From the NCBI RefSeq assembly GCF_030269445.1, contig NZ_BSTJ01000015.1:1-64000 (forward strand): 64,000 nt of DNA, given 5' to 3'. Position 1 is the first letter of the stretch, and the number at the start of each line of letters is the position of its first letter. Shown here piece by piece: positions 48,580-56,844 of this stretch. Position numbers and translations under genes: made by a program. The DNA comes from Actinoallomurus iriomotensis. Its GTDB lineage: Bacteria > Actinomycetota > Actinomycetes > Streptosporangiales > Streptosporangiaceae. The notes below the pieces were generated by a model. The model was given only the letters and a program-made list of their open reading frames with translations. It had not been told where the DNA came from and searched no databases.

Positions 48580-48936
48580 ATGCTCGTCCAAGAACCCAGT
48601 GACCTGCTCAAACCGCGCGAAGCCGCCGAACTGTTCGGCGTCCGCACGACGACCATCGCCCGCTGGGCACGCGAAGGAAAACTGACACCGCTTCGCACCC
48701 CCGGCGGCCACCGCCGCTACAGCCGAACGGCAATTCACGCATTGCTGTCCGACAACGCCGGCCCCAGCGCGGACTGGCAACAGATGACGGAAGACGCCGT
48801 ACGGCTCTATGAGCAGGGGTGGAGCATCCGGCAGGTAGCGGACCGGTTCGAGTGCAGCTACGGCGCCATGCGTCGGATCCTGAGGACTCGCGTCACGCTA
48901 CGCACCCGCGGAGGCACGTACCGGACCACCGATTAG
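48580..48936 (+). CDS. BldC-like regulator with second HTH
   Basis: 118 residues from ATG 48580. The N-terminal MerR-like HTH (L-K-P-R-E-A-A-E-L-F-G-V-R-T-T-T-I-A-R-W-A) and T-P-G-G-H-R-R-Y match BldC. A second HTH (W-S-I-R-Q-V-A-D-R-F-E-C-S-Y-G-A-M-R-R) follows after a short linker. This C-terminal HTH is also seen on other actinobacterial helix-turn-helix proteins. The next gene begins 14 bases later, so they are probably one operon. Confidence 0.75.
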   Translation: MLVQEPSDLLKPREAAELFGVRTTTIARWAREGKLTPLRTPGGHRRYSRTAIHALLSDNAGPSADWQQMTEDAVRLYEQGWSIRQVADRFECSYGAMRRILRTRVTLRTRGGTYRTTD

Positions 48937-48949
48937 CAGGTGACCTGCG

Positions 48950-50032
48950 ATGACACCAGAACCAGAAGAAAGCGCCATTGAGTCTCTGTCGTCCGAGTGT
49001 CCCGACCAGGCCCCATCGCCGAGGGCCGCCGTAGTCGCCGCAGCGACCGCTGACCCCGATGTCACCTACGAGGTACTGGCAGAAAAGCTCGGTATTCCAC
49101 CGAAACAGGTCAGGTGGCTCTTGCGGGACGCTCGCCGAACCGGGCGTGTCCCACCCACTAGCCCGGATCTTGATCGGGGACTGCGCGCGGCTGCCGTCGC
49201 GATCTTCACGCGTGCCCCGGACAGCTCCAAGCAGGCGATCGCCGACGAGCTCGGCATCCGCAAGCGTCGCGTCTATGGGTTGCTCCGTACTGCTGAACTC
49301 CTCGGCGAGATCCCGCCCGGCATGCGCGCCCGCAAAGATCAGCGAAGCGACTGCGGACGGCCACTCGTCTTCGCATGGACGGATGGATCAGCGCCCGGAG
49401 ATAACCGTCACGGCCCCGCCGCGTGGGCGGCCATCATCAGATGGGGAGCCGGCCCAGACGCGGAAAGACGGACGCTGGGCGGGCGCCTGTCAGAACCCAA
49501 CATCGCTCGGGCCGAACTGGCCGCCGCCATACACGCCCTACGAGCACTCCATCAGCCCGCATGCGTCACCATGCACTGCGACCACGAAGCTCTCATCAAC
49601 GGCGCCACCGCCCGAGGGACACCACGCGCCCACCGCGACCTGTGGAACGAGCTACGGGAGGTCTCCGCGAGCCACCACGTCACCTGGGTCTGGGTCCGCG
49701 CGCACCACACAAGCCGAGGAAACCGAGCCGCAGACTCACTCGCTCGTGCCGTCCGGAAAGGCTCTCGACTCGATGAAGGCTGGCGCGAGGACCTACGAGC
49801 CGGGCGGGTGGCGAACGCCGTGAACCACCTCGTCCAAATCGGCCGGTTAAGAACTCTCGCATGGGACTTCTCCACGGTCGGCCCCCTCCACCGCCCGACA
49901 CACATCGCCACCGCGGCAACCGTCGACGGCGACACCGGAGAGCCCCTCGCCGTCACCGGCACGGGCAGCTCCAAAGCCGCAGCCAAAACAGACGCACTCA
50001 CGCGCCTGATCGCAGCTCTCCACCTCGAGTGA
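48950..50032 (+). CDS. Double-wHTH RNase H-like protein
   Basis: 360 codons. Two winged-helix modules lead (E-V-L-A-E-K-L-G-I-P-P-K-Q-V-R, about 40-75; A-D-E-L-G-I-R-K-R-R-V-Y-G-L-L, about 90-120). The RNase H fold then shows Asp in A-W-T-D-G-S-A (about 144), Glu in A-R-A-E-L-A-A (about 188), Asp in H-C-D-H-E-A-L (about 209) and Asp in R-G-N-R-A-A-D (about 261). All four metal residues are present, so cleavage of RNA in RNA-DNA hybrids is expected. The end (G-S-S-K-A-A-A-K-T-D-A-L-T-R-L) resembles the last helix of a dsRNA-binding domain. The combination is unusual. Confidence 0.85.
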   Translation: MTPEPEESAIESLSSECPDQAPSPRAAVVAAATADPDVTYEVLAEKLGIPPKQVRWLLRDARRTGRVPPTSPDLDRGLRAAAVAIFTRAPDSSKQAIADELGIRKRRVYGLLRTAELLGEIPPGMRARKDQRSDCGRPLVFAWTDGSAPGDNRHGPAAWAAIIRWGAGPDAERRTLGGRLSEPNIARAELAAAIHALRALHQPACVTMHCDHEALINGATARGTPRAHRDLWNELREVSASHHVTWVWVRAHHTSRGNRAADSLARAVRKGSRLDEGWREDLRAGRVANAVNHLVQIGRLRTLAWDFSTVGPLHRPTHIATAATVDGDTGEPLAVTGTGSSKAAAKTDALTRLIAALHLE

Positions 50033-50068
50033 CCCACACAGCGGCAGATGGCGGAGGACGCCGCACGC

Positions 50069-50623
50069 CTATGTCTGCGGCAGCGGAAGGATCAGCACAT
50101 CCATCAGCGGGGCATGGGGCATGGCGGGACGTAGTTCGGCCGCCTTGTGCCAGCCCCACCTTGTGTATCTCCGGTAGGCGTTCTCGTTCTCGGGCTGTAC
50201 GAGCAGGGTCGCTCGCTGCTCCCGTCGAAGTGCCAGCAACTCATCGTGGAGTGCGCGACCGATGCCCTGACCGGCATAACGAGGACGCACCATCAACTCA
50301 CTGAACGCGAACGTGCGCGTCCCGTCTTCATCGGTGAACCCCGGTTCGACCTCCCCGGCCAGGCCAGTCCACCAGGCACTGTCCGGGCCGAGAGGCCAGC
50401 CCCACGCCTGCCCGGCCGGCTCGCCATCCATGAACGCCACGACCAGCTCGAAATCCTTGGCAGTGGTGTACGCGTCGAAACGCTGCATCGGCGCGTCGCC
50501 GGCCTCGAACGGATCACCACTTGCGATCTCGTCGGCGAAGGCCTCGCGGTAGATCAGCCAGACCGTGTCTTTGATGGCTTGGGCCCCTGCGGCGTCGTAC
50601 CTGCGGAACGTCAGGTCGGGCAT
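50069..50623 (-). CDS. GNAT-family acetyltransferase
   Basis: 184 residues from ATG 50623. F-R-R-Y-D-A-A-G, E-L-V-V-A-F-M-D-G-E-P-A-G, S-E-L-M-V-R-P-R-Y-A-G-Q-G-I-G-R-A-L-H (acetyl-CoA loop) and N-A-Y-R-R-Y-T-R-W-G-W define the fold. Its start is 20 bases from the stop of the XRE gene, so the two are probably transcribed together. Substrate unknown. Confidence 0.85.
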   Translation of the reverse strand: MPDLTFRRYDAAGAQAIKDTVWLIYREAFADEIASGDPFEAGDAPMQRFDAYTTAKDFELVVAFMDGEPAGQAWGWPLGPDSAWWTGLAGEVEPGFTDEDGTRTFAFSELMVRPRYAGQGIGRALHDELLALRREQRATLLVQPENENAYRRYTRWGWHKAAELRPAMPHAPLMDVLILPLPQT

Positions 50624-50642
50624 CGCGCCTCTCTCTTCACCA

Positions 50643-52079
50643 TCAGGCGGCCAGCGCGCGCGTGGCCGCGTCGAAACGGACGCAGAACTCCTCATTGGAG
50701 GCTTGTTCGGCCGCGGCGCGCAGCGGGCGCAGCTCGGCGAGCGAACGCGCCGACATCATCTGCCCACCGATCATCGCGGGCAGGATCGCGGCCCCTTCGC
50801 TGATGGCCAGACTGACATCGCCCTCGTTCAACAGCGCGTCGGCCAGCCGTGCGCGATAGAAGGCCTGGTCGCGTGCGGTTCGACCTTGGTCATCGAGCAC
50901 CGTTCGGTAGAGCGTCACCGCCCGGCCGTCGGTCACCTGCCGCACGCGGCTGATCGCCTCGTACCCCGCGGCCTCGTATCCGGTGATCTCCGAATCGCTC
51001 ACGTACAGGGCCCACGCGGGGTCAGTGGAATGGTCACCACGCTCGAGCTCCCGTCGAGCCGTGGTGATCTGCGTCCGGAACGCGGGTTCGTCTCCGAGTT
51101 CGGCGTACGCGAGCGCCCGCCGCAGGGCGATCAACGCGTGCAGACGTGCTGACGGTTCATGCCGCGCGACCTCGGCGGCCCGATCCGCGAACCGCAGCGA
51201 CTCGCGCGCGATCCCCCGCCGCCCCGTCATCCGTGCCAGGTACGTCGACTGCTGGGCGAGGTCGGTGTACACGAGCATCGTCAACACGGTGTCGCCAGAG
51301 CTTCCGGCCAGCAGTTCCGCCTCGCCGTACAGCTGCCGAGCGAGCTTCTGGTCGTTCCCGTCGTAAGCCGCCCAGCCGGCCGCCTCGCCCAGCTCGGCCG
51401 TCACCGCCAGGAGCTGTCGGCCGACGCGGTCGGTGTAGTCGGACTCGTCCAGCATCGCCCGGGACCGTCTGTACTGCCGCAGTGTCTCCTCCAGCGCCGC
51501 GCCCCCGCCCGCGTTTTGATGGCGGCGGCGGATCTGCGCCAAACTGGCGCGCAGATGGCGGACGTGCCCTTCGTTGACTCGAGCAGGCACGGGGCTCGAT
51601 GGCAAGGCCGCCCCGACGGTCAGAGCGGCTGCCATCGTGTTGAAAGACCGGCGATCCACCTCACGCCCTCCCGCAGATTCGTTGTCGTCCAGGACCGCAC
51701 CGGGATCGCCGAGAATCAGCGGCAACAGGTTCTCGCGAGGCATCCCGACGGCGTCCGCGAACCGCAACAGCTCACGCACGTCATACAGCGTGTCCCGCCG
51801 GCCCCGTTCGATCAGGCTCACCGTCGACTGTGACCAGCCCTCGACGACGTTCGCGAGATCGAGCTGGGATAGACCGGTCGCGGCCCGCAGGATCGCCACC
51901 ACGGCCCCGACATCAAGACGAGCCAGCGCCTGCCGCATCGGCTCTGAATCCCACAGCCACCTGGGAGCCGATATACCGACATCCCGCGACGCACGCAGAC
52001 AGCTGGCACACAGTAAGTCCGAGCTGTACCTGCTCAAGGACGTCAAGCGACAAGACGGGCAGACCTGCTCACGGGCCAT
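50643..52079 (-). CDS. XRE-family regulator with TPR-like C-terminus
   Basis: 478 residues from ATG 52079, with GGAGGG upstream. A four-Cys N-terminal zinc motif (C-P-S-C...L-C-A-S-C) is followed by an XRE HTH (G-L-S-Q-L-D-L-A-N-V-V-E-G-W-S-Q-S-T-V-S-L-I-E-R-G), a basic linker and TPR-like helices. Such proteins are typical pathway regulators in actinomycetes. It is divergent from the operon at 52280 and most likely controls it (inference). The 200-base gap between them must contain both promoters. Confidence 0.85.
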   Translation of the reverse strand: MAREQVCPSCRLTSLSRYSSDLLCASCLRASRDVGISAPRWLWDSEPMRQALARLDVGAVVAILRAATGLSQLDLANVVEGWSQSTVSLIERGRRDTLYDVRELLRFADAVGMPRENLLPLILGDPGAVLDDNESAGGREVDRRSFNTMAAALTVGAALPSSPVPARVNEGHVRHLRASLAQIRRRHQNAGGGAALEETLRQYRRSRAMLDESDYTDRVGRQLLAVTAELGEAAGWAAYDGNDQKLARQLYGEAELLAGSSGDTVLTMLVYTDLAQQSTYLARMTGRRGIARESLRFADRAAEVARHEPSARLHALIALRRALAYAELGDEPAFRTQITTARRELERGDHSTDPAWALYVSDSEITGYEAAGYEAISRVRQVTDGRAVTLYRTVLDDQGRTARDQAFYRARLADALLNEGDVSLAISEGAAILPAMIGGQMMSARSLAELRPLRAAAEQASNEEFCVRFDAATRALAA

Positions 52080-52279
52080 CCAGCGGCCCTCCATCTCAGC
52101 CGGCTTCCTCAACGACACGGTCTTACCGAAGCCACCGTAACCACGCCCCACGGCACGGGCTATTCCAATGTGTCATGCCCGCTACAAGCCGGTCCATGAC
52201 AAACCGACGTTGGACGAACCCCGACCTCGCGCGAGCGTGTCGCCTGACAGCGTTCCTACGCCGACCAAGGAAGTGCGGC

Positions 52280-53311
52280 ATGCGGATCGGCTTCAGCTTT
52301 TGGGGATTTCTCGGTTCGGGGATCATCGACACTCCTGATGGGGGGCGGTTTTGGCGTCGTCCGATCGTCGATGAGCTGATCGGGCTCGGGCACGAGGTCG
52401 TGCTTCTGCAGACCGATCGGGACCGTACGGAGGCCGGTCAGGCGTTGCCGTACCGCTGGCATGCGGGCTTCCCTGCGATAGACGTGCTGATGTGTGAGTG
52501 GCGGTGGCCGCTCCCTGGACGCAACACCACCCCATGCGGCTCGGTCGGTCACACCTGCGACCTGCATCGACAGGCCGACTTGATCACGAGTTACTCCAAC
52601 GCAGGTGTGCCGACACTCATCTGGGACACCGACCGGCAACTGCCCACCGACGCGTCCCTGCGGCAGCTGCAGAACGTCCTCGTGTGCGAACCCGGCTTGG
52701 CGCCGCCACCGGGGAGCGTCTCTCTGCCTACCCCTGTGCCCGACCATCTTCTCGACGCGGCTGATCCTGCCGAATTAGCGGCGCGGACGCGGAGGCTGGC
52801 GCTGGCCTACGTGGGCAACCAGTACGACCGCGACGGCGACTTCGCCGCCTTCTTCGCACCGGCCGCCGCGCGCTTCCCGCACCAGGTCGCGGGAAAGTGG
52901 ACCCAAACCAGTCGGTGGCCGTGGGTGAACTTCACCGGACGTTGCGCCTTCTCCCAGACCCGCGCCGTATATCTGACCGCCACCACGACCATCCTGCTCA
53001 ACCGCCCCCGCTACTCCCGAGTCGGTCACGTCAGCCAGCGCCTTGGCGAGGCCGTGCTGGCCGGCTGTCTTCCGCTCACCCCGACCAGCCTCGCGTGCGC
53101 AGACGTCTACACGCCTTCTGCCCTCCATGTGGCCGACGGTGCCGAGACCGTCGAACGCATCACCTGGGCACAGCGGATCGCCGGCAGCCGCGAGCACGAG
53201 GAGCTGATCGAGGCCTGCCTGCTCCTTCTGGAGCCGTTCCGACTTTCGGCATGGGCGCGCCGGCTCACTCAACTCATGACGACCATCCCGACCGGATCGG
53301 AGCGCACCTGA
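52280..53311 (+). CDS. Glycosyltransferase-like protein, first gene of the nucleotide operon
   Basis: 343 residues from ATG 52280. Starts R-I-G-F-S-F-W-G-F-L-G-S-G and has a Rossmann-like N-half (E-L-I-G-L-G-H-E-V-V-L-L-Q-T-D). A C-half follows with Y-V-G-N-Q-Y-D-R-D and R-L-G-E-A-V-L-A-G-C-L-P-L-T, resembling the CgeB/spore-glycosyl-transferase GT-B pattern. The donor and acceptor are unknown. Its TGA overlaps the ATG of the next gene. Position in the operon suggests glycosylation of the nucleotide-derived product (inference). Confidence 0.65.
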   Translation: MRIGFSFWGFLGSGIIDTPDGGRFWRRPIVDELIGLGHEVVLLQTDRDRTEAGQALPYRWHAGFPAIDVLMCEWRWPLPGRNTTPCGSVGHTCDLHRQADLITSYSNAGVPTLIWDTDRQLPTDASLRQLQNVLVCEPGLAPPPGSVSLPTPVPDHLLDAADPAELAARTRRLALAYVGNQYDRDGDFAAFFAPAAARFPHQVAGKWTQTSRWPWVNFTGRCAFSQTRAVYLTATTTILLNRPRYSRVGHVSQRLGEAVLAGCLPLTPTSLACADVYTPSALHVADGAETVERITWAQRIAGSREHEELIEACLLLLEPFRLSAWARRLTQLMTTIPTGSERT

Positions 53312-54330
53312 TGCACCCGCCCCGTTTCCCCGCCTTCACCGACGCCTACCGAGCCGTCCTGCACCAGCTCCACACCGGCGCCGAATACACCACCGCCTCC
53401 CGCGGCAACCACTCCCGCGAGTGCCTGAACATGGCCTTCACCCTCACCGACCCGCGCCGGCGCACCCCGTACCTGAAGGCCCGTAGGCCCAACATCGTCT
53501 TCAACTACGCCGAAGCGTTGTGGTACCTGTCCGGCCGCGATGACCTGGCGATGATCGGCTACTACGCGCCCCGCCTGCGCTCCCTCTCACGCGACGGACT
53601 CCGCCTCACCGGCACCGCGTACGGACCACGGCTGTTCCGTTTCCCCGGCACCGACCGGCCCAGCCAGTGGGGACAGATCGTCGACCTGCTACGGCACGAC
53701 CCGGATTCCAAGCGGGCCGTCATAACCGTCATGCGACCAGACGAACTCACCGATCCCGCCAACCCGGATGTGGCCTGCACCCTGTCCTTGCAGTTCCTGC
53801 TTCGGGACGGCCGCCTGCACCTGGTGGTCGGTATGCGCGGTAACGACGCGATGATCGGGCTGGTCTGCGACGTATTCTCCTTCACCCTCATCCAGGAGTT
53901 CACCGCCGTCCAGCTCGGTGCCCAGCTCGGCACCTACACGCACCAGGTGGCCTCGATGCACGTCAACGAGCCAGACCTGGCGCGCATGGACGAGATCCTG
54001 GCCGAGCCCGCACTCAATGATCCGTTCCCCGGCTCTCCCATGCCTGCCGACACCTCCTGGGACACGATCAGGCACGTCCTACGGTGGGAGTCCGAGCTCC
54101 GCACGAACCGGCGCCGCTTCGATCCTGAGGCCCGTCCGCCAGCCCCAGCGAGCTTGTACTGGCGCCAGATCTTACTGCTGTTCGAGGTGTACCGGCAGAT
54201 CATCCACCAGCCCGGCGAACCGATTGAGGCCGCGACGCTCGACGCCCTCACTCCCGCACACCGCTGGCTGGTGACCCAGCGCTGGCCCACCCGAGCCGGC
54301 GCCGAGCCCACCGAGAGCACGATCCGATGA
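53311..54330 (+). CDS. Thymidylate synthase-like (possible cytidylate hydroxymethylase)
   Basis: 339 residues. The thymidylate-synthase fold is clear: catalytic Cys156 in D-V-A-C-T-L-S-L-Q-F, then D-G-R-L near 166, Arg176 and Asp179, and Gly-Leu before Cys-Asp. Aligned without gaps to E. coli ThyA from Cys146, Gln, Phe, Asp-Gly, Leu, Arg166, Asp169 and Gly-Leu all match, but ThyA Asn177 is Asp187 here. In T4 dCMP hydroxymethylase this Asn is also Asp and selects cytosine. I infer a (d)CMP hydroxymethylase or methylase rather than a housekeeping ThyA. It overlaps both neighbours (TGATG and ATGA). Confidence 0.8.
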   Translation: MHPPRFPAFTDAYRAVLHQLHTGAEYTTASRGNHSRECLNMAFTLTDPRRRTPYLKARRPNIVFNYAEALWYLSGRDDLAMIGYYAPRLRSLSRDGLRLTGTAYGPRLFRFPGTDRPSQWGQIVDLLRHDPDSKRAVITVMRPDELTDPANPDVACTLSLQFLLRDGRLHLVVGMRGNDAMIGLVCDVFSFTLIQEFTAVQLGAQLGTYTHQVASMHVNEPDLARMDEILAEPALNDPFPGSPMPADTSWDTIRHVLRWESELRTNRRRFDPEARPPAPASLYWRQILLLFEVYRQIIHQPGEPIEAATLDALTPAHRWLVTQRWPTRAGAEPTESTIR

Positions 54331-54878
54331 CGGCGCCAGCAACGCCACGAAACACGACACCTTTCGGTGTCGTCGACTGGGCGCAATGGACGGTGATCCT
54401 GCTCAAGCCCGACTGCCTTCGCCGCGGACTCGCCGACGCCGTGCTCCAACGGGTCGGCCGCGTGGTCACCGTCTCGGCCGTCCGCAGTCTCATCCCGACG
54501 GAGGCGCAGGTCTTCGCCCACTACGACGACATGCTTCCACCCGAGGTCTCCCGCACTTTAGGACTCGACGTCCCCGCTGAGCTGCGCCGCATCTTCGTCG
54601 ATAACCAGGTCATCGTCGCCCTCGGTCACGGTCATCAGGCCGCCGACCGACTCAGAGCGGTCCTGGGCGGCACCGATCCCTCCCTCGCCGATCCGGACAG
54701 CATCCGCGGCCATTTCAGGGCCGACAACCTGGCCACGGCCCGAGCCGAGGGACGGCTGATCGACAACCTGATCCACACCTCCGACCACACCGGCGTCGTC
54801 GAACGCGACTTCACGATCTGGTACGGCGCCGCGAACCGGCACCTGCTCATCCCCACCACCGAACGGAGCCCGCAATGA
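54327..54878 (+). CDS. Nucleoside-diphosphate-kinase-like protein
   Basis: 183 codons. L-L-K-P-D-C-L-R-R-G-L matches the NDK start (V-K-P-D-x-V-x-R-x-L-I/G). N-L-I-H-T-S-D matches the active-site N-V-V-H-G-S-D with the phospho-acceptor His kept. An insert of about 25 residues relative to ordinary NDK lies in the middle (V-P-A-E-L-R-R-I). It probably phosphorylates the nucleotide made by the operon. Overlaps the next gene (ATGA). Confidence 0.8.
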   Translation: MTAPATPRNTTPFGVVDWAQWTVILLKPDCLRRGLADAVLQRVGRVVTVSAVRSLIPTEAQVFAHYDDMLPPEVSRTLGLDVPAELRRIFVDNQVIVALGHGHQAADRLRAVLGGTDPSLADPDSIRGHFRADNLATARAEGRLIDNLIHTSDHTGVVERDFTIWYGAANRHLLIPTTERSPQ

Positions 54879-56119
54879 CCGATATCCCCACCGGACCCCG
54901 CACACTCGCGTTAATGCCCGCCGACCAGCGCGCGGCGCTGGATCCGTACATGGCGCAGATCATCACCTACCGCAAGTCCGGGCTGTCGCTGAATCACATC
55001 ATCGGCTGCCCACTGGACTGCGGCTACTGCGTCCGCCACTTCTGGGGCGACTTCGAACACAAGACACCCCACCTGCTATGCCCCACCGACCAAGCGATCG
55101 ACATGCTCCTCGGCCACCAGACGTTCCGCCCGTCGATCACGCCGATCCAGCTGTTCAACAAGGCCACCGACCCATTCCTGCCCGGCGTCAAACCCCACCT
55201 GTTCCACATCCTGCAAGCCCTGGACGACCGCGGCCTGGACAACCTGGTCCTGATCATCACCCGCTTCCGCGTGACGGCCGCCGACATGGCCAAGCTGGAA
55301 GAACTCCGACACCTTCGCGTCACGCTCCTGTTCACCTACTCCGGCATCACCGACGCCCGCGTCGAGCCGATCGCCAAGAGCACCGTCACCGTCTCCTCCC
55401 TCGCCACCGCCTGCGAGCACAAAAGCCGGACCAAGGTGGTGCTGTACTGGCGGCCGATCGTGCCCGGCTGGAACGACGCCCCCGAGACCATGCGCCGTGT
55501 CCTCGACGTCGGTGACGCCGCCGACGCGATCGTGTTCACCGGCTACTACCACAAGCCTGAAAACGCCGCCTACCTGCGCGCCCAAGGCGTCGAGTTGCCG
55601 TATGACGACGCCGACTTCCACCGCCGCAAGACCATGCCCGCCGAGCTGGACGCTCGCGTCATCGACGCCTGGCGCGCCTCCGGGACCAGCACACCGCTGT
55701 TCCGTAAGACATCCTGCGGCGTCTCTTACGCCCACGACCAGCCGGATTACAACGGCCACTGGGGAGTCCGCGAGCTGTGCGACATCTGCCCCGTCGCCCA
55801 GCAGAACCTGTGCGCAGCCGACCACCGGGCACCCAGCCCCTCAGAGTTCGAACAAGTCCTGGACGGACTCGGCTACTCCAGCCTCTATCTCATCGACGCC
55901 GAGGGCGGCCATGTCTGGACCCACGGACTCGGCGAACAGCGGCGCTACCCCATCCAGCACACCCTCCGGTACCAAATCTGGGAACTGGACCAACCGCACT
56001 ACCTGCACGCCCACGGCCGTTCTCTCACCGGCCACGGCCCAACCGACGAAGAACGACAACACCTCGCCGCGATACGCGAGCGCTTCACCACCACAACACG
56101 CTTTGATGAAGACGACTGA
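54875..56119 (+). CDS. Radical SAM enzyme (SPL-like)
   Basis: 414 codons. The cluster motif C-P-L-D-C-G-Y-C (Cys45, Cys49, Cys52) near the N-terminus, I-I-G-C then H-F-W-G and I-T-R-F-R-V, fits the spore-photoproduct-lyase-like group, which acts on nucleotides or DNA bases. A C-terminal set (S-C-G-V-S, L-C-D-I-C-P, N-L-C) may bind a second cluster. It directly follows the NDK-like gene; reaction unknown. A modification of a nucleotide or its sugar is inferred from context. Confidence 0.8.
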   Translation: MTDIPTGPRTLALMPADQRAALDPYMAQIITYRKSGLSLNHIIGCPLDCGYCVRHFWGDFEHKTPHLLCPTDQAIDMLLGHQTFRPSITPIQLFNKATDPFLPGVKPHLFHILQALDDRGLDNLVLIITRFRVTAADMAKLEELRHLRVTLLFTYSGITDARVEPIAKSTVTVSSLATACEHKSRTKVVLYWRPIVPGWNDAPETMRRVLDVGDAADAIVFTGYYHKPENAAYLRAQGVELPYDDADFHRRKTMPAELDARVIDAWRASGTSTPLFRKTSCGVSYAHDQPDYNGHWGVRELCDICPVAQQNLCAADHRAPSPSEFEQVLDGLGYSSLYLIDAEGGHVWTHGLGEQRRYPIQHTLRYQIWELDQPHYLHAHGRSLTGHGPTDEERQHLAAIRERFTTTTRFDEDD

Positions 56120-56165
56120 TCCCAGACGACTGACCCCTAACCCATGATTCGAAAGGCGGGCGGCC

Positions 56166-56819
56166 GTGGCTGACGATGCCTTGTGGACGCACGCGCCCCT
56201 GGTCGCACTCGACCTGGAAGGCACAGGGGCACAAGACCGCGACGACGAGGCCATCCTGGAGATTGCCCTCGTCCCCATCACCGCCGGCCGCCCGTCGATC
56301 AACGACGCCTACACGACCCTCATAGATCCCGGCAGACGCATTCAACAGCGTCCGTGGATCTCACCCGGGCTGACCAACGCAACGCTCGCCGCCGCACCGC
56401 CCCTCTCTCATGTCGAACCCATGCTCCGCCAACACTCGAACGCCAAGATCCTCGTCGGACACAACGTCGCCGTGGACTGGCGACTGCTGCACCGCCGCTG
56501 CCCGAGCATCCGCCCCGTCGGCCTGATCGACACACTGCGCCTCGCCCGCCACCTCCACCCAGCCCTACGGGAGAAAAGCCTCGCCGCGCTGGTCGAACGC
56601 TATGCACTCACCGAACACGTCACCGGCCTGGCACCCGCCAGCCGCCCACACCGCGCCCTATGGGACGCCACCGCGGCAGCTGTCCTACTCACTGCGCTGG
56701 TTAACGATCTACCCAACAGCACGGCTCTCACGTTGAACGAGCTACGACACCTGTCTGGGCTTCCTATGCAAGACAAAACCTCGCCACCCGACACAGCCCC
56801 GCAACTCCCCCTGTTGTAA
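56166..56819 (+). CDS. DEDDh 3'-5' exonuclease (DnaQ-like)
   Basis: 217 codons from GTG 56166. Exo I: L-D-L-E-G-T-G; Exo II: G-H-N-V-A-V-D-W-R-L-L; Exo III: H-R-A-L-W-D-A-T-A-A. These supply the D, E, D and D metal residues and His. It should trim 3' ends of nucleic acid. The gene lies 46 bases after the first radical SAM gene in the same direction; it could remove incorporated modified nucleotides (inference). Confidence 0.8.
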   Translation: MADDALWTHAPLVALDLEGTGAQDRDDEAILEIALVPITAGRPSINDAYTTLIDPGRRIQQRPWISPGLTNATLAAAPPLSHVEPMLRQHSNAKILVGHNVAVDWRLLHRRCPSIRPVGLIDTLRLARHLHPALREKSLAALVERYALTEHVTGLAPASRPHRALWDATAAAVLLTALVNDLPNSTALTLNELRHLSGLPMQDKTSPPDTAPQLPLL

Positions 56820-56844
56820 CAGCACCGACCGCAGACATCCGCCT

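Noticed and set aside
48118-48936. A 272-residue plus-strand frame ending with the BldC-like gene
   Set aside because: Its 5' part is an antisense-like shadow of the ATPase gene; the BldC-like module starts at ATG 48580.
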